Origin: Girardinichthys multiradiatus
Lineage: Eukaryota; Chordata; Actinopteri; Cyprinodontiformes; Goodeidae
Reading direction: 5' to 3'
Assembly: GCF_021462225.1 (NCBI RefSeq)
Contig: NC_061795.1
Location: 2,557,001 to 2,621,000, forward strand
DNA: 64,000 bases
Part shown: positions 35,942-46,876 of the stretch, one piece after another
Position numbering within the stretch: position 1 is the first letter of the stretch
Layout: every line of letters starts with the position of its first letter
Made by a program: the position numbers and the translations under genes
Notes under the pieces: model-generated
Told to the model about the DNA's origin: nothing
Databases searched by the model: none
Seen by the model: only the letters and a program-made list of their open reading frames with translations

Positions 35942-37864
35942 ATAAAGCTGTTTTTTATGAGATGAACTAACAGTAAGCAAAGCTCACTGTGGGACCATTA
36001 AAGGATATTCTATTCAGGAGGGACTGGCTGCTGCAAAATGACAGGCTGTTTGGACAACTTGAGGCACTTCATGCAGAAAGAATCCTGTTTATACCACTCA
36101 ATAAACAATACTTGTTGCTGTTGAAAAAACTAATACCTTCATACAGCAGGTATGGCAGCAGAAGAAGTCCCTCCTTTGCTGTACACTTTAAATTCCAAAT
36201 AAACTGGAGATGCAATGATGCAAACAATGGAAGTATTTCGAGACAAAAAAAAAAAATGACAACAAATGGAAACATAATGGGACACCAATCTGCAAAAGGG
36301 CAAAGTGACACCTTAATTACACAAACATAGCAGTTTAAATGTACTTGTATATGGCTGACATTACAATAGGAGGTGAGTTTTTTTCTGACAGAATTTTAAA
36401 CAATACTGTTGTTATTTCTGTGTACCCAGCATAAACATTTGTCACAAGATTCTGTAGGAATTATTACAATAACAATAAAACTGATGATCAAAAGTATGTA
36501 TGGCTGGAGCTATACGTTCCTGCAGTCAAAGCCCAATATACAAATACTGCACTTACAAAAAACAACGCAAAATAATCAAAATGGAACAACTTATGGATTG
36601 TTGACTAGTCTACATTTCTTACAATACTTTTAGTTTTTGAGGATCACAAACATCACACTGTGTTTGACAATAAGGAAAATTCACAGTAACACTAAATGGT
36701 AGAATAATTGCCCATACCTACTGCTATACTGTATTAAAGTTCTACAGCTCAACTGTCTAGCATATAATGTGTTAAATAGATATTCAAATTTCTGTTCTCA
36801 TGGTTAAGTGTTACAAGCTTCTCCTGTTTATTGTGTGCAGAGTTTCATATTCAGAGGTTGCAAAAACACTGCAGTTTCACATTTTTTAGTAAAACTAGGG
36901 CAGCAGGAAATAAAATAAAATCACCTGGAAGATAAAAATATCATCCTTCTGATGATGGTGCTCTATCATTCTATTTGTATTCATTTAAATATCACAATAC
37001 CTTTAATGTAAAAAGCACCATGTTCATGCTCATGACCATTAATGCCGTACAACAATAGGATAGATTTATAGAACTGCAGATACATTTTGTTTTGATTTAG
37101 TGAATATACACAAATCTGGTTTGTAAATTTACTATCTACTCAAGAAGAAATATTTGCAGTCCAGTGAAATAAACAATGTAAATACAGCTATATCCTTACT
37201 GTATTTCTTTTTTTGCAGGGATTCTTCCTTCAATTTTTGAAGTCTGATCCAATTTAGCACACTTGATTAGAGAACCATCCAGCCAGGGGTTTCCACTGGC
37301 TTCAGTGAGCAACACAAAAATAAAAAAACAACCCTTATCTTACTGTCAGTCGCATGATAAGGGTTAAAGGGATTTACAGACTTGAAAAGAAGATGCAAAG
37401 TGTGTTGTGGCTTTTGTGCACAGAGAGAGTGGGTTGGTTTGGTTTGTGTTGAGCTCAGTTCTGTCTGCCTGTATGGATGTCCTGAAGGGACTTGAATCCT
37501 TCTGCAAAGATAAGAGAGATGGGAGTAATGTGTAGCTGCAGAAGCTACAGTAAAAGCAACTTCCAAACCTCAGAATAGCATCAGAGGATACCGGGAGGCA
37601 AGAGTAACCTCTGGTCCTGTGATAAGGAATGTGAAAGGTAAGTGAGACTGCGGGAAGTCCGAGTAGGGTGTACACACATTACCGCACAGCATGAATGTCT
37701 TGATTGAGTGTAAACTTGAGTCTGTATATTGTGTATTGTGACATGTTTAGACAATTTTCTTGTTTTTGAGTGTGACATGTATATAGGGGCAACCATTTCC
37801 TGCTGTAAGTTTGAGGGCCGAGATGACATCGAACCAGCACAGGAAAAAATACCACAAGGATGCA
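35942..37864. other. Intronic DNA without recognised features
   Basis: AT-rich intron. The short frames on both strands at 37267-37867 overlap each other, lack domains and have no plausible splice frame. Confidence 0.6.
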
Positions 37865-38156
37865 CATAAGATCAATCTTATCATCTTACCATCAATTCTT
37901 ATTCTCTTCCATTTAGTTCCCTCAGTTCATTGGTCCATTCTCCATTGCCCTCAGTATTTATACTCTCTGGTTTCATTGTTCTCCACTGGTTCCTTCTTAA
38001 TACCACCCTGCAAATCTTCCCTGCCCATGTTCTGTGTCCTGTCCTTTTTGTAAGCCACTTGTTGGTTATTATTATTAAACAACAGTTCTACTCACCATGT
38101 GGCTCACTAGCTCTGCTCTGCACCTTGGCACAACCCCAAACCAGCATTATATGACA
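37865..38156 (+). mobile_element. LTR of a fish LTR retrotransposon (left border uncertain)
   Basis: Layout of an LTR 3' part: a T/C-rich region with CAGTATTTATACTCTCTGG (TATA-like), a polyadenylation-like ATTATTATTAAACAAC, then CACCATGTGGCTCACTAGC and the end ATATGACA at 38149-38156. The TGACA terminus matches the solo LTR at 59978-60307 (TGTCA...TGACA). The left edge is not clear. Confidence 0.6.
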
Positions 38157-39130
38157 GAAGGAACCAGTCATCAAGACCAAGCAGACAGCAGTGGGAAATT
38201 AATCCAATGGATCCAGCAGCAGGCGAAGAACGCCAGAACCTTGTATGGGGAGGGAGGCAAGACCCTGCCTTCTCCTTTGTTGCTGGAGGTGATGGAAAAA
38301 ACTTTTGGGGGTTGAAGGCTGGTGCTGGTGTGGTCAGGGTACAGGGCGGGTCAGAACTGCTCCTCAACTCCTCCGCCATCTCCTGCCTCGGCGTACCCTG
38401 CCCCAGTACCTGCCTCAGCACATGCCGTTGCTAAACCGGCTAAGGTTTCCTGCCGGCCTGCTGTCGTCTCTTCATTGCGCCATAGGCATTGCCATCACTA
38501 GCCTTCCATGCCTGCAGCAGCTTGAGAGCTCGCCATGCCAGCCACCGCCGCCGGTCTCTCCTCATCCGCAGCAGACCCTGCCGAGTCCTCCTTGTCCGCA
38601 GCCGAGCATGTCCAAACCCAAGATGCTCCACCACTCTCCCCTGATCTTTTGGTGCCCTCCAGGGGCCTTCAGCAAGAAATTACTGAATCTGCTCTTCCTA
38701 GGGAGCTTCCATCCGCTGAATTCACTGCTCAGTCTCCCCAGAAAACATTTTTTCCTGCAGCTCTGGCACCACTGTCGTCTCACTCATCACCATTTACAAT
38801 TCTGGCTCCGCCAAATACACTTCAGGCCTCACCAGCAACACCATTATCATCCTCATCAAGTCTCCAGAGCGCTGCAGCACAGCCAGCATCAGGTCTTCAG
38901 ATCGCTGCAGCACAGCCCGTCTCTGCCTCTTCTCGATGCCGCAGACGGCGACATAAGGACACTTCGGCCTCTGCCTCCGAGGGTCAGCTGGATGCCTCAG
39001 CTTCAGCTTCTTCCGCTGAAGGTCAGCTAGGGTCTTTTCAATGCCTAAGCTCCAGCCTTTCGCTGAGGGTCATCTCGATGCTTCAGCAAACAATACAGCT
39101 TCAGGTTATAAAGCTGTGTGAAACCATGGC
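38157..39130 (+). mobile_element. LTR retrotransposon internal fragment, gag-like start
   Basis: After the LTR and a short leader, ATGGATCCAGCAGCAGGCG at 38207 opens a frame MDPAAGEERQNLV that looks like the start of a fish gag; it ends after 75 codons. From 38460 a Ser/Ala/Pro-rich, low-complexity stretch follows in several frames (e.g. 38535-39197), with repeated AGCGCTGCAGCACAGCC and GCCTCTGCCTCCGAGGGTCAG units. No protease, RT or integrase is present. The second LTR was not found, so this is a deleted copy. The long frame is probably not a host gene. Confidence 0.5.
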
Positions 39131-39443
39131 TTGCTATGTGGAAATTTTGCTGTGGGCATCTCTTTTGACTAAAGGGCTTCAATTGTGTGATGAGTAGATC
39201 TTACAACAGGACAACACTGCATTTTACAACACCTATCTGACAAAGAGAACACCCCTCTTTTGGATCATCATGCATGTTACCCTGATCTAAATCACAGTAA
39301 AAACCCTTGGAAATAAATGGTAAGATTTAGAAAATGAACATTCAATCAAGCCTACTAGGACTGCTGGGGAAAACCCAGATTCATAAGATCAACATGAAGC
39401 AGGTCTAAACTAGCAGGGGAGCTACTCACAAACGTCTTTTTTA
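39131..39443. other. Intronic DNA without recognised features
   Basis: Spacer between the LTR-retrotransposon remnant and the S2 SINE. Nothing recognised. Confidence 0.6.
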
Positions 39444-39590
39444 TTTTTATTTTGTGGTACTAGTGGCCTTTATTTCCCAGTATATAGATAGGGCAGAGAG
39501 AAAAGGGAGAGAAGATATGCAGCAAAGGTCAAAAGTCAAGAATCAAACACTGGACGGCTGGATTTCTGTCTTTTTTTGACACTTAAATGA
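39444..39590 (-). mobile_element. SINE S2, antisense fragment
   Basis: On the minus strand: a B-box-like GTTTGATTCTTGAC, CTTTGCTGCATATCTTCTC, a pyrimidine-rich part and GGGAAATAAAGGCC before an A/T tail. It corresponds to the 3' half of the SINE type at 9028-9165. Confidence 0.62.
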
Positions 39591-39752
39591 TCTTAAACGT
39601 TTTTAAGTTTAAATGCAGGTTTCAGTTTTTTCCTACTTTATTTGTTTTGTCTCATTCTTGTTTCTTCCAATTGCATTTTGAAGCTCTACTTAAAACCAGC
39701 AGCCTGAAAAAAACACTGGAACTTTTTTCCCAGCTAAGATTTTAATCTGGCA

Positions 39753-39905
39753 TCTATATACACCTATCAGCCATAACATTGTAACCACTGACAGGTGAAG
39801 TGAATAACATTGATTATCTCTTCATTATGGCCCCTGTTGAAAGGTGGAATGTATTAGGCAGCAAGTGATTACAGCATTTTGTTGTGAAAGTTGTGCTAGA
39901 TAATG
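39753..39905 (+). mobile_element. Tc1-like transposon 5' end relic
   Basis: TATACACCTATCAGCCATAAC, then TTGTAACCACTGACAGGTGAAG and GAATGTATTAGGCAGCAAG match the left end of a widespread fish Tc1 family (relatives read ACTGATCAGCCATAACATTA). The fragment stops before the transposase. Confidence 0.75.
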
Positions 39906-41212
39906 GTGCCTATGACTGAGTCAGAGCTTCTCCAACACTAATTGCCTCTTTGAGGCATTGAAACTCCCTGATTTATTAGTTAAACAAATTAATTTCCACA
40001 ATGTGTAATACAGACACAAAAAAAGATTTTGATTTACAAAACTAGCATATTGTTGCTGCAATGGCCACTGAGGTGAAGGGCTCACACAAAGTCTCAAACA
40101 ATACCCTAACAATTTTTATCAGACGTTTAGTTAAAAAGGCAATGACTGGAACTCCAATCCAATAATGTTAATCAGGTCAGAGAAGCCAATGTATTTTTGT
40201 TTGAACAAGGTTTTTTTTAGAAATGCATTTGCTGAAATCTTAGTATAGTTTGACACCATGTGTAGAAAGTTCTAAAATATGTAATTTGCCCTTTAAATAG
40301 GAGATGGACATCATCATCTAGTGTAAGGACCATATACAGGACCTAAGAAATTAATAATTTTTCTTTTGATCCATCTTTAGTGAGTCATGCTGTCAGTATA
40401 TAACTCTTTTTTGCAACCAAAAATAAAAAATAAGGTTTGGGCTCTGCAATATTACAACAAACTCCAGGTCCTGTGAGAAAGAATACATAGGACAATTAGA
40501 CGTGGCTATAATTGTTTGCACAGTTAAAGTTCAAACATGTTCTTCAATAGCAAAACAAGACCAGGTCTAATGATGAAGGGCTCAATGTATGCATGGTCTT
40601 TGTAACATCTTGCTGTAACTTACATACAGAGACTTGCCTACTCACTGACATTCAAACATGCACAGGATCAAACAGCTAGCTTCTCTCCTTGACCTTTGGT
40701 GCAACCTCCAGCAGCTTGTAAGAAACATTGGTCCTCTTGGCAGTCCAAAGGAGTTTTCCATATTTCATGAGCCACAATGCAACAGTACAACAGTAACTCC
40801 ATCTGAGGCACCTTGCTTTATAAAGGAGATTGTGATTAAGTTTTAGTGGACTGGTTTGACGTAAATGCATGTATCAGATGTGGATACTGTGAATCATCAC
40901 GATGCTGATTAACAACCTGAGCCTAATAAATTAATTACTAAAGCTTTTAACAACATGTCATTCATAATCACATTACCGATGCAATAATTTCACAGCAAGT
41001 AGTTTATCAGCCTGTTTAAAATTTCTGACAGTAATGTTAAGCCTTGTTATCTCTGGTGAGCTGCGTTATTTAATCCATAAATGCAAGTAACAGTAGATTA
41101 GTGTTAGACACAACAATGCAGTCATGACATAGCATGAAAACTCTGAGTAAAAGAACGATTACAATGTATCAAACAAATATCCATCCATCCCTTTTGACAA
41201 TGTATGTAATTG
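39906..41212. other. Intronic DNA without recognised features
   Basis: No exon or repeat recognised except a short ATCCATCCATCC run near 41179. Confidence 0.6.
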
Positions 41213-43115
41213 TGTTCAAGGTTATTTATATAGCACATTTCAGTAGCAGGAAAATTCATAGTGCTGCACATGAAAAAAAGAAAAAGAGATATAATAGGAA
41301 AAGAACATTACAGTGGCATGAAGGTAATTAAATAATTAATGAACACAAATAATTAAAGAGAATAAAAATGAATAATTAAAATGATAAATGATTGGTAAGA
41401 AAATGACAGAAAAGTTGGACTGAAAACGTAACTAATAATGTTTAGATGGCACATTCAAAAGCCACTCTAAACAAATATGTTTTTAATGTTGATTTAAAGC
41501 AACTTAGGGTTTCAGCGCTTTTACAGTTTTCTGGGAGTTTATTCCAGATTAGTAGAGCATAAGAACTAAAAGCTGCTTCTCCATGTTTGGTTCAGGTTTT
41601 GGTTATGCAGAGAATATTTGAGCCAGAAGACCTGAGAGGTCTGGGTGGTTGATCCACTGACAACAAGTCTGTAATGTATTTTGGTGCTAAGCCATTCAGT
41701 GATTTATAGACTAACAGAAGTATTTTAAAGTCTGAAATACGGGGAGCCAGTGTAAGGACTTTAAAACTGTGGTGATGTGCTCCACTGTCGTAGTTTTAGT
41801 GAGGATGCGGGCAGCAGCGTTCTGGATCAACTGCAGCTGTCTGATCAACTTTTTAGGCAGATCTGTGAAGACACCATTGCAGTAATCAATTCTACTAAAT
41901 ATGAACGCATGAATTAGTTTTTCAAGGTCCTGCTGAGACATTAGTCCTTTAATTCTGGAGATGTTCTTTAGGTGATAGAAGGCCAACCTGGTTACTGTCT
42001 TTATGTGCCTCTGAAGGTTCAGGTCTGAGTCCATCACTACACCCAGATTTTGAGCCTTAATAGTGGTTTCTAGCTGTATTAACTGAAGCTGTGTGCTAAC
42101 TTTTAAACAATCTTCCTTTGGTTGAAAAAAAATTATTACTTAGGTTTTGTATTAGATTCAGCTGAAGAACATTTTGGCCCATCCATGCACTGACTTCTCC
42201 TATGCATTTACCAACAGCTTGGATGGGTTCATAGTCACCTGGTGACATCGTAATGTATAGCTGTGTGTCGTCTGCATGGTTATGATAACTTATGTTGTTG
42301 TTTATTATAATCTGAATGAAGGGACGTATGTAGATACTGAATAGGAGGGGCCCTAAGATGGACCCTTGGGGAATGCCACATGTGATTTTTGTAGTCTCTG
42401 ATGTAAAGTTACCTACGGACACAAAAAAGTCCCTGTCCTTCAAGTAGGATTTAAACTAGTTGAGTGCTGTACCAGAAAGGCCGACCCAGTTTTCCAGGCG
42501 CTCTAATAAAATGGAGTAATCAACAGTGTGGAATGCTGCACTAAGGTCCAATAATATCAGCAATGCGGTTCTTCCACAGTATGCTTTTATACTGATGTCA
42601 TTGAACACTTTGACAAGGGGAGTCTCTGGTGTACTGGGAGTACTGTGGTGAGCACCGAAGCCGGACTGGAAGAGATCGAACCGGCTGGTTGTTGTTAGGA
42701 AGTTGTTAAACTGGTGAAACACAGCTTTTTCAATAATCTTACTAATAAAAGGGAGGTTTGATATAGGCCTGTAGTTCTGTAGTAGCAGCTTGTCCAAGTT
42801 GCTCTTTTTCAATAGAGGTTTGATAATTGCTGTTCTTAGGGCCTGGGGGAAAACACCTGAAAAAACGGATGTGTTTATAATTTGAGTTAAATCAGACGTA
42901 ATGATAGGCAAAGCTTTCTTAAGGAAAGCTGTGGGTAAAAAATCGAGACAGCAGAAAGAAGAGCTTAGTTGCTGTACGATTTCTTCTAAGTTTTTGTAGT
43001 TTATTTGTTGAAATTGGGAAATTTTGTCAAAATCTGTTCCGGCTGGAGACAGCTATGGTACTGGACTTGATATGGATGAGCAGGTCCTTATATCCTGCAG
43101 TCAATACTTAAGATG
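41213..43115 (-). mobile_element. L2-clade LINE, 5' truncated, decayed RT
   Basis: Antisense LINE whose 3' end starts at AATTGTGTTCAAGGTTATTTATATAGCAC. Minus-strand pieces in order: KPLLKKSNLDKLLLQNYRPI (RT block 1), FDLFQSGFGAHHSTPSTPET, LLILLDLSAAFHTVDYSILL, ITCGIPQGSILGPLLFSIY, NHADDTQLYI (catalytic box; both Asp present), LHWLPVFQTLKY (C-terminus). Frameshifts and stops divide these into three frames (42456-42911, 42096-42443, 41711-42037). No endonuclease is left. The family differs from the L2/CR1 element at 45856-49029. Confidence 0.88.
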
Positions 43116-43420
43116 TCAGACATCACCATACCTTTTTTTTTGTTAAACGCCAAAGCCCACAAAAGGCAGAGAGCCACAGAGCCAAAACCAAAACCCACCA
43201 TGAAGCCAAGACCAGTCCACCCCGAGATCAATCCCAGCTAGCCCGCCCGACCAAACCATGCAGACCTCTTCGACCCCCCTCCCGCAGACAGAACCGGGAC
43301 CGGCGTCAGGAACCAGAACCTAGACAAGGAACCAGAACCCGAACTGGAACCAACCAGGTCCAAACGATGCCCATCCCCACCCAAGGCCAACCATCCACAT
43401 CTACCCCAGAAGAATACCTA

Positions 43421-44988
43421 CAGGTCCTTCTCAAAATATTAGCATATTGTGATAAAGTTCATTATTTTCCATAATGTAATGATGAAAATTTAACATTCAT
43501 ATATTTTAGATTCATTGCACACTAACTAAAATATTTCAGGTCTTTTATTGTCTTAATACGGATGATTTTGGCATACAGCTCATGAAAACCCAAAATTCCT
43601 ATCTCACAAAATTAGCATATTTCATCCGACCAATAAAAGAAAAGTGTTTTTAATACAAAAAACGTCAACCTTCAAATAATCATGTACAGTTATGCACTCA
43701 ATACTTGGTCGGGAATCCTTTGGCAGAAATGACTGCTTCAATGCGGCGTGGCATGGAGGCAATCAGCCTGTGGCACTGCTGAGGTCTTATGGAGGCCCAG
43801 GATGCTTCGATAGCGGCCTTTAGCTCATCCAGAGTGTTGGGTCTTGAGTCTCTCAACGTTCTCTTCACAATATCCCACAGATTCTCTATGGGGTTCAGGT
43901 CAGGAGAGTTGGCAGGCCAATTGAGCACAGTGATACCAAGGTCAGTAAACCATTTACCAGTGGTTTTGGCACTGTGAGCAGTTGCCAGGTCGTGCTGAAA
44001 AATGAAATCTTCATCTCCATAAAGCTTTTCAGCAGATGGAAGCATGAAGTGCTCCAAAATCTCCTGATAGCTAGCTGCATTGACCCTGCCCTTGATAAAA
44101 CACAGTGGACCAACACCAGCAGCTGACACGGCACCCCAGACCATCACTGACTGTGGGTACTTGACACTGGACTTCTGGCATTTTGGCATTTCCTTCTCCC
44201 CAGTCTTCCTCCAGACTGTGGCACCTTGATTTCCGAATGACATGCAGAATTTGCTTTCATCCGAAAAAAGTACTTTGGACCACTGAGCAACAGTCCAGTG
44301 CTGCTTCTCTGTAGCCCAGGTCTGGGGAATGCGGCACCTGTAGCCCATTTCCTGCACACGCCTGTGCACGGTGGCTCTGGATGTTTCTACTCCAGACTCA
44401 GTCCACTGCTTCCGCAGGTCCCCCAAGGTCTGGAATCGGCCCTTCTCCACAATCTTCCTCAGGGTCCGGTCACCTCTTCTCGTTGTGCAACGTTTTCTGC
44501 CACACTTTTTCCTTCTCACAGACTTCCCACTGAGGTGCCTTGATACAGCACTCTGGGAACAGCCTATTCGTTCAGAAATGTCTTTCTGTGTCTTACCCTC
44601 TTGCTTGAGGGTGTCAATAGTGGCCTTCTGGACAGCAGTCAGGTCGGCAGTCTTACCCATGATTGAGGTTTTGAGTGATGAACCAGGCTGGGAGTTTTAA
44701 AGACCTCAGGAATCTTTTGCAGGTGTTTAGAGTTAACTCATTGATTCAGATGATTAGGTTCATAGCTCGTTTAGAGACCCTTTTAATGATATGCTAATTT
44801 TGTGAGATAGGAATTTTGGGTTTTCATGAGCTGTATGCCAAAATCATCCGTATTAAGACAATAAAAGACCTGAAATATTTCAGTTAGTGTGCAATGAATC
44901 TAAAATATATGAATGTTAAATTTTCATCATGACATTATTGAAAATAATGAACTTTATCACAATATGCTAATATTTTGAGAAGGACCAG
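43421..44988 (-). mobile_element. Tc1-like transposon, copy A, 1568 bp, inside the L1-like 5' UTR
   Basis: Bounded by TA (43419-43420 and 44989-44990), with ends CAGGTCCTTCTCAAAATATT and (reverse complement) CTGGTCCTTCTCAAAATATT. The arms are about 199 bp (43421-43619 and 44790-44988) and nearly identical. It is exactly 42 bp shorter than copy B at 61242-62851. The right terminal CAG is changed to CTG, which may weaken cleavage. The low divergence from copy B implies recent movement. Confidence 0.96.
43698..44660 (-). CDS. Tc1 transposase, copy A, 320 aa, lacks a 14-residue linker
   Basis: Uninterrupted frame from MGKTADLTAVQKATIDTLKQ to GFPTKY. Residues 1-110: DNA-binding helix-turn-helix units (ISERIGCSQSAVSRHLSGKS, then an RRGDRTLRKIVEKGRF segment). 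Catalytic part: LFSDESKFCMSF (first Asp, about residue 134), FQHDLATAHSAKTT (second Asp), SPDLNPIENLWDIVKRTLRD (Glu). All three catalytic residues are present. Compared with copy B, a 42-nt in-frame deletion removes VKPLLNQKQRQKRL between the DNA-binding and catalytic domains (junction near 44322). It is expressed, if at all, from the element's own ends; activity is doubtful. Confidence 0.93.
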   Translation of the reverse strand: MGKTADLTAVQKATIDTLKQEGKTQKDISERIGCSQSAVSRHLSGKSVRRKKCGRKRCTTRRGDRTLRKIVEKGRFQTLGDLRKQWTESGVETSRATVHRRVQEMGYRCRIPQTWATEKQHWTVAQWSKVLFSDESKFCMSFGNQGATVWRKTGEKEMPKCQKSSVKYPQSVMVWGAVSAAGVGPLCFIKGRVNAASYQEILEHFMLPSAEKLYGDEDFIFQHDLATAHSAKTTGKWFTDLGITVLNWPANSPDLNPIENLWDIVKRTLRDSRPNTLDELKAAIEASWASIRPQQCHRLIASMPRRIEAVISAKGFPTKY

Positions 44989-46120
44989 TACATCCACCCC
45001 AACATTCGAACAACTCCCAAAACACATAAGACATTAGACACCCAGGTTGACTCCGCCCCACCCCCTCCCACAGTTCCTCCGCCCTGCCAGCAAAGTACAC
45101 TCCTTACAGGAGAGAGTACCGGTAGTGAGATGGTACCTACCCGCCAGTTTAGGAGGCCCTTACGCCCACTGATGCACCCGCCCAGGAGCAGCCCAGCCAC
45201 CAGGCCAGTAACCTATGTCCGCCAGCACAGGCTGCCCAAAAGCCTCGCATGTAGCCACGAGATGCCGTCCCCGAGTATCACCAAGGCCCCTCCCCGGAGG
45301 GAGTAGAGCAGCTGAGGGTGATGAGCGGCTGAGATCTCGCGAGAGTTGTGCGTAAGTTATATAGCGGTATACTGGTAAACAAACACGACAGAAAAACAAG
45401 CCAATAAATTCAAGCCGAACACATACACGTGTGAAATACTAACCCGTCTCATATTTTCCCAATAAAACAAACTGGACAATGGAAACCTCGGACAGTCTGG
45501 AGAGCTACGTGGATGAATGTTTTGATAACATTGTAACGGGCAAGCCACAAAAATCTCCACCCATGGCCACACCAACATCAAAACACCCCCATTCAGAGTG
45601 CTCGGCCAGCACCTACACTATCTCTCCAGAGAAAAGCTATGCTGATGTCCTGGACTCTATCGACAAGAAGCTAACCAGTTTGGATTCTCGTCTCGCCTTG
45701 GTGGAAGTTCTCCACAGGGAATTTTAAGCTCTGAGGGAGTCTCTGGAGTTTAGCCAGGAACAATGGAGGGAGGTTTGCTCACAGCTGAGAACCAAATGCT
45801 GAGGGATAGCGTGAAAACACTTACCAATGGAATGACGCAGCTGTCTGGAGAAAATCAGAATCAGAATCGGCTTTATTGCCAAGTTCGTACATACAACAAA
45901 CAAGGAATTTAACTCCAGTACACTTTGCTCTCTGTTTTTTTTGGGGTTTTTTTGCGTAATAAGATATATTCTGCATATATCTTTATGTCCTTAAATACAT
46001 ATATACAATATACACCTATACAAGGTGGAAATGCGACTTCAGTATGAGGTTGTTTGGTACTCTTAAATGTTCATCAGAGAAACAGCCTGGGAGAAGAAAC
46101 TGTCACTGTGGCAGCTGGTT

Positions 46121-46876
46121 TTAGTAAACAGTGCTCTGTAGTGACGGCCTGAGTAAAACTCTGAACAGTTTTTGTGCAGGGTGTGTGGGGTCTGCAGAGA
46201 TTTTAGCAGCTCTTTTCCTGACCCTAGACCTGTATAGGTCCTGGATGGAGGGAAGGTCAGCCCTGATGATTCTCTCTGCAGACCTGATTATTCGTTGCTG
46301 TCTGGATCTGTCCTGTTTGGTGGATGAACCAAACCACACTGAGATGGATGAAGACAGGACAGACTGAATGATGGCAGTGTAGAAGATGACCAGCAGCTCC
46401 TGTGGAAGGTTGGACTTCTTGAGTTGCCTCAGGAAGTACAGTCTCTGCTGGGCCTTCTTCCGAACAGTGTCTATGTGAGAGGACCATCTCAGGTCCTCAA
46501 AGATAGTGGTTCCTAGGAACCTGAAGTGGTCCACAGCCGATACGGTGTTGTTGAGGATGGTGAGGGGGATGTATGAGGATGGTGTTCTCCGAAAGTCCAC
46601 CACCATTTCCACAGTCTTGAGTGGGTTGAGTTCCAGGTAGTTCTGACAACACCAGTGTACCAGCCGATCCACCTCCTGTCTGTATGCAGACTCATCACCG
46701 TCCTGGGTCAGGCCAATGACAGTGGTGTCGTCTGCAAACTTCAGGAGTTTCGCGTACGAGTCCGATGAGGTGCAGTCATTTGTGTACAGGGAGAAGAGGA
46801 GTGGGGATAGAACACACCCCTGGGGGGCACCAGTACTTATTGATCTGCTGTGGGAGAAGATGCTCCCCAGTCTCAC
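46121..46876 (-). pseudogene. L2/CR1-type LINE RT, C-terminal half still open
   Basis: 251-residue open frame, the longest uninterrupted piece of the 45856-49029 LINE. It starts within the polymerase palm: SISTGAPQGCVLSPLLFSLY, then KLLKFADDTTVIGLTQDGDE with both catalytic Asp. The thumb region QQRLYFLRQLKKSNLPQELL and a C-terminal RSAERIIRADLPSIQDLYRS follow, ending before the 3' UTR at 46121. Upstream polymerase blocks lie in another frame (46894-47244), so no whole enzyme is made. Confidence 0.88.

Noticed and set aside
37267..37867. Possible host exon cluster on the minus strand
   Set aside because: Overlapping frames without domain, conserved block or consistent splice phase; none fits a copine.
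38305..39197. Novel 220-241-residue host gene
   Set aside because: Two overlapping low-complexity frames directly after an LTR end, with repeat units; more likely mobile-element DNA.
43140..43420. Separate GC-rich promoter or CpG island
   Set aside because: It joins the segment starting at 44989 once the Tc1 element is removed, so it is the 5' UTR of the L1-like LINE.
45479..45727. Stand-alone 82-residue gene
   Set aside because: It is the start of L1-like ORF1; the rest continues after the inserted LINE at 49040.
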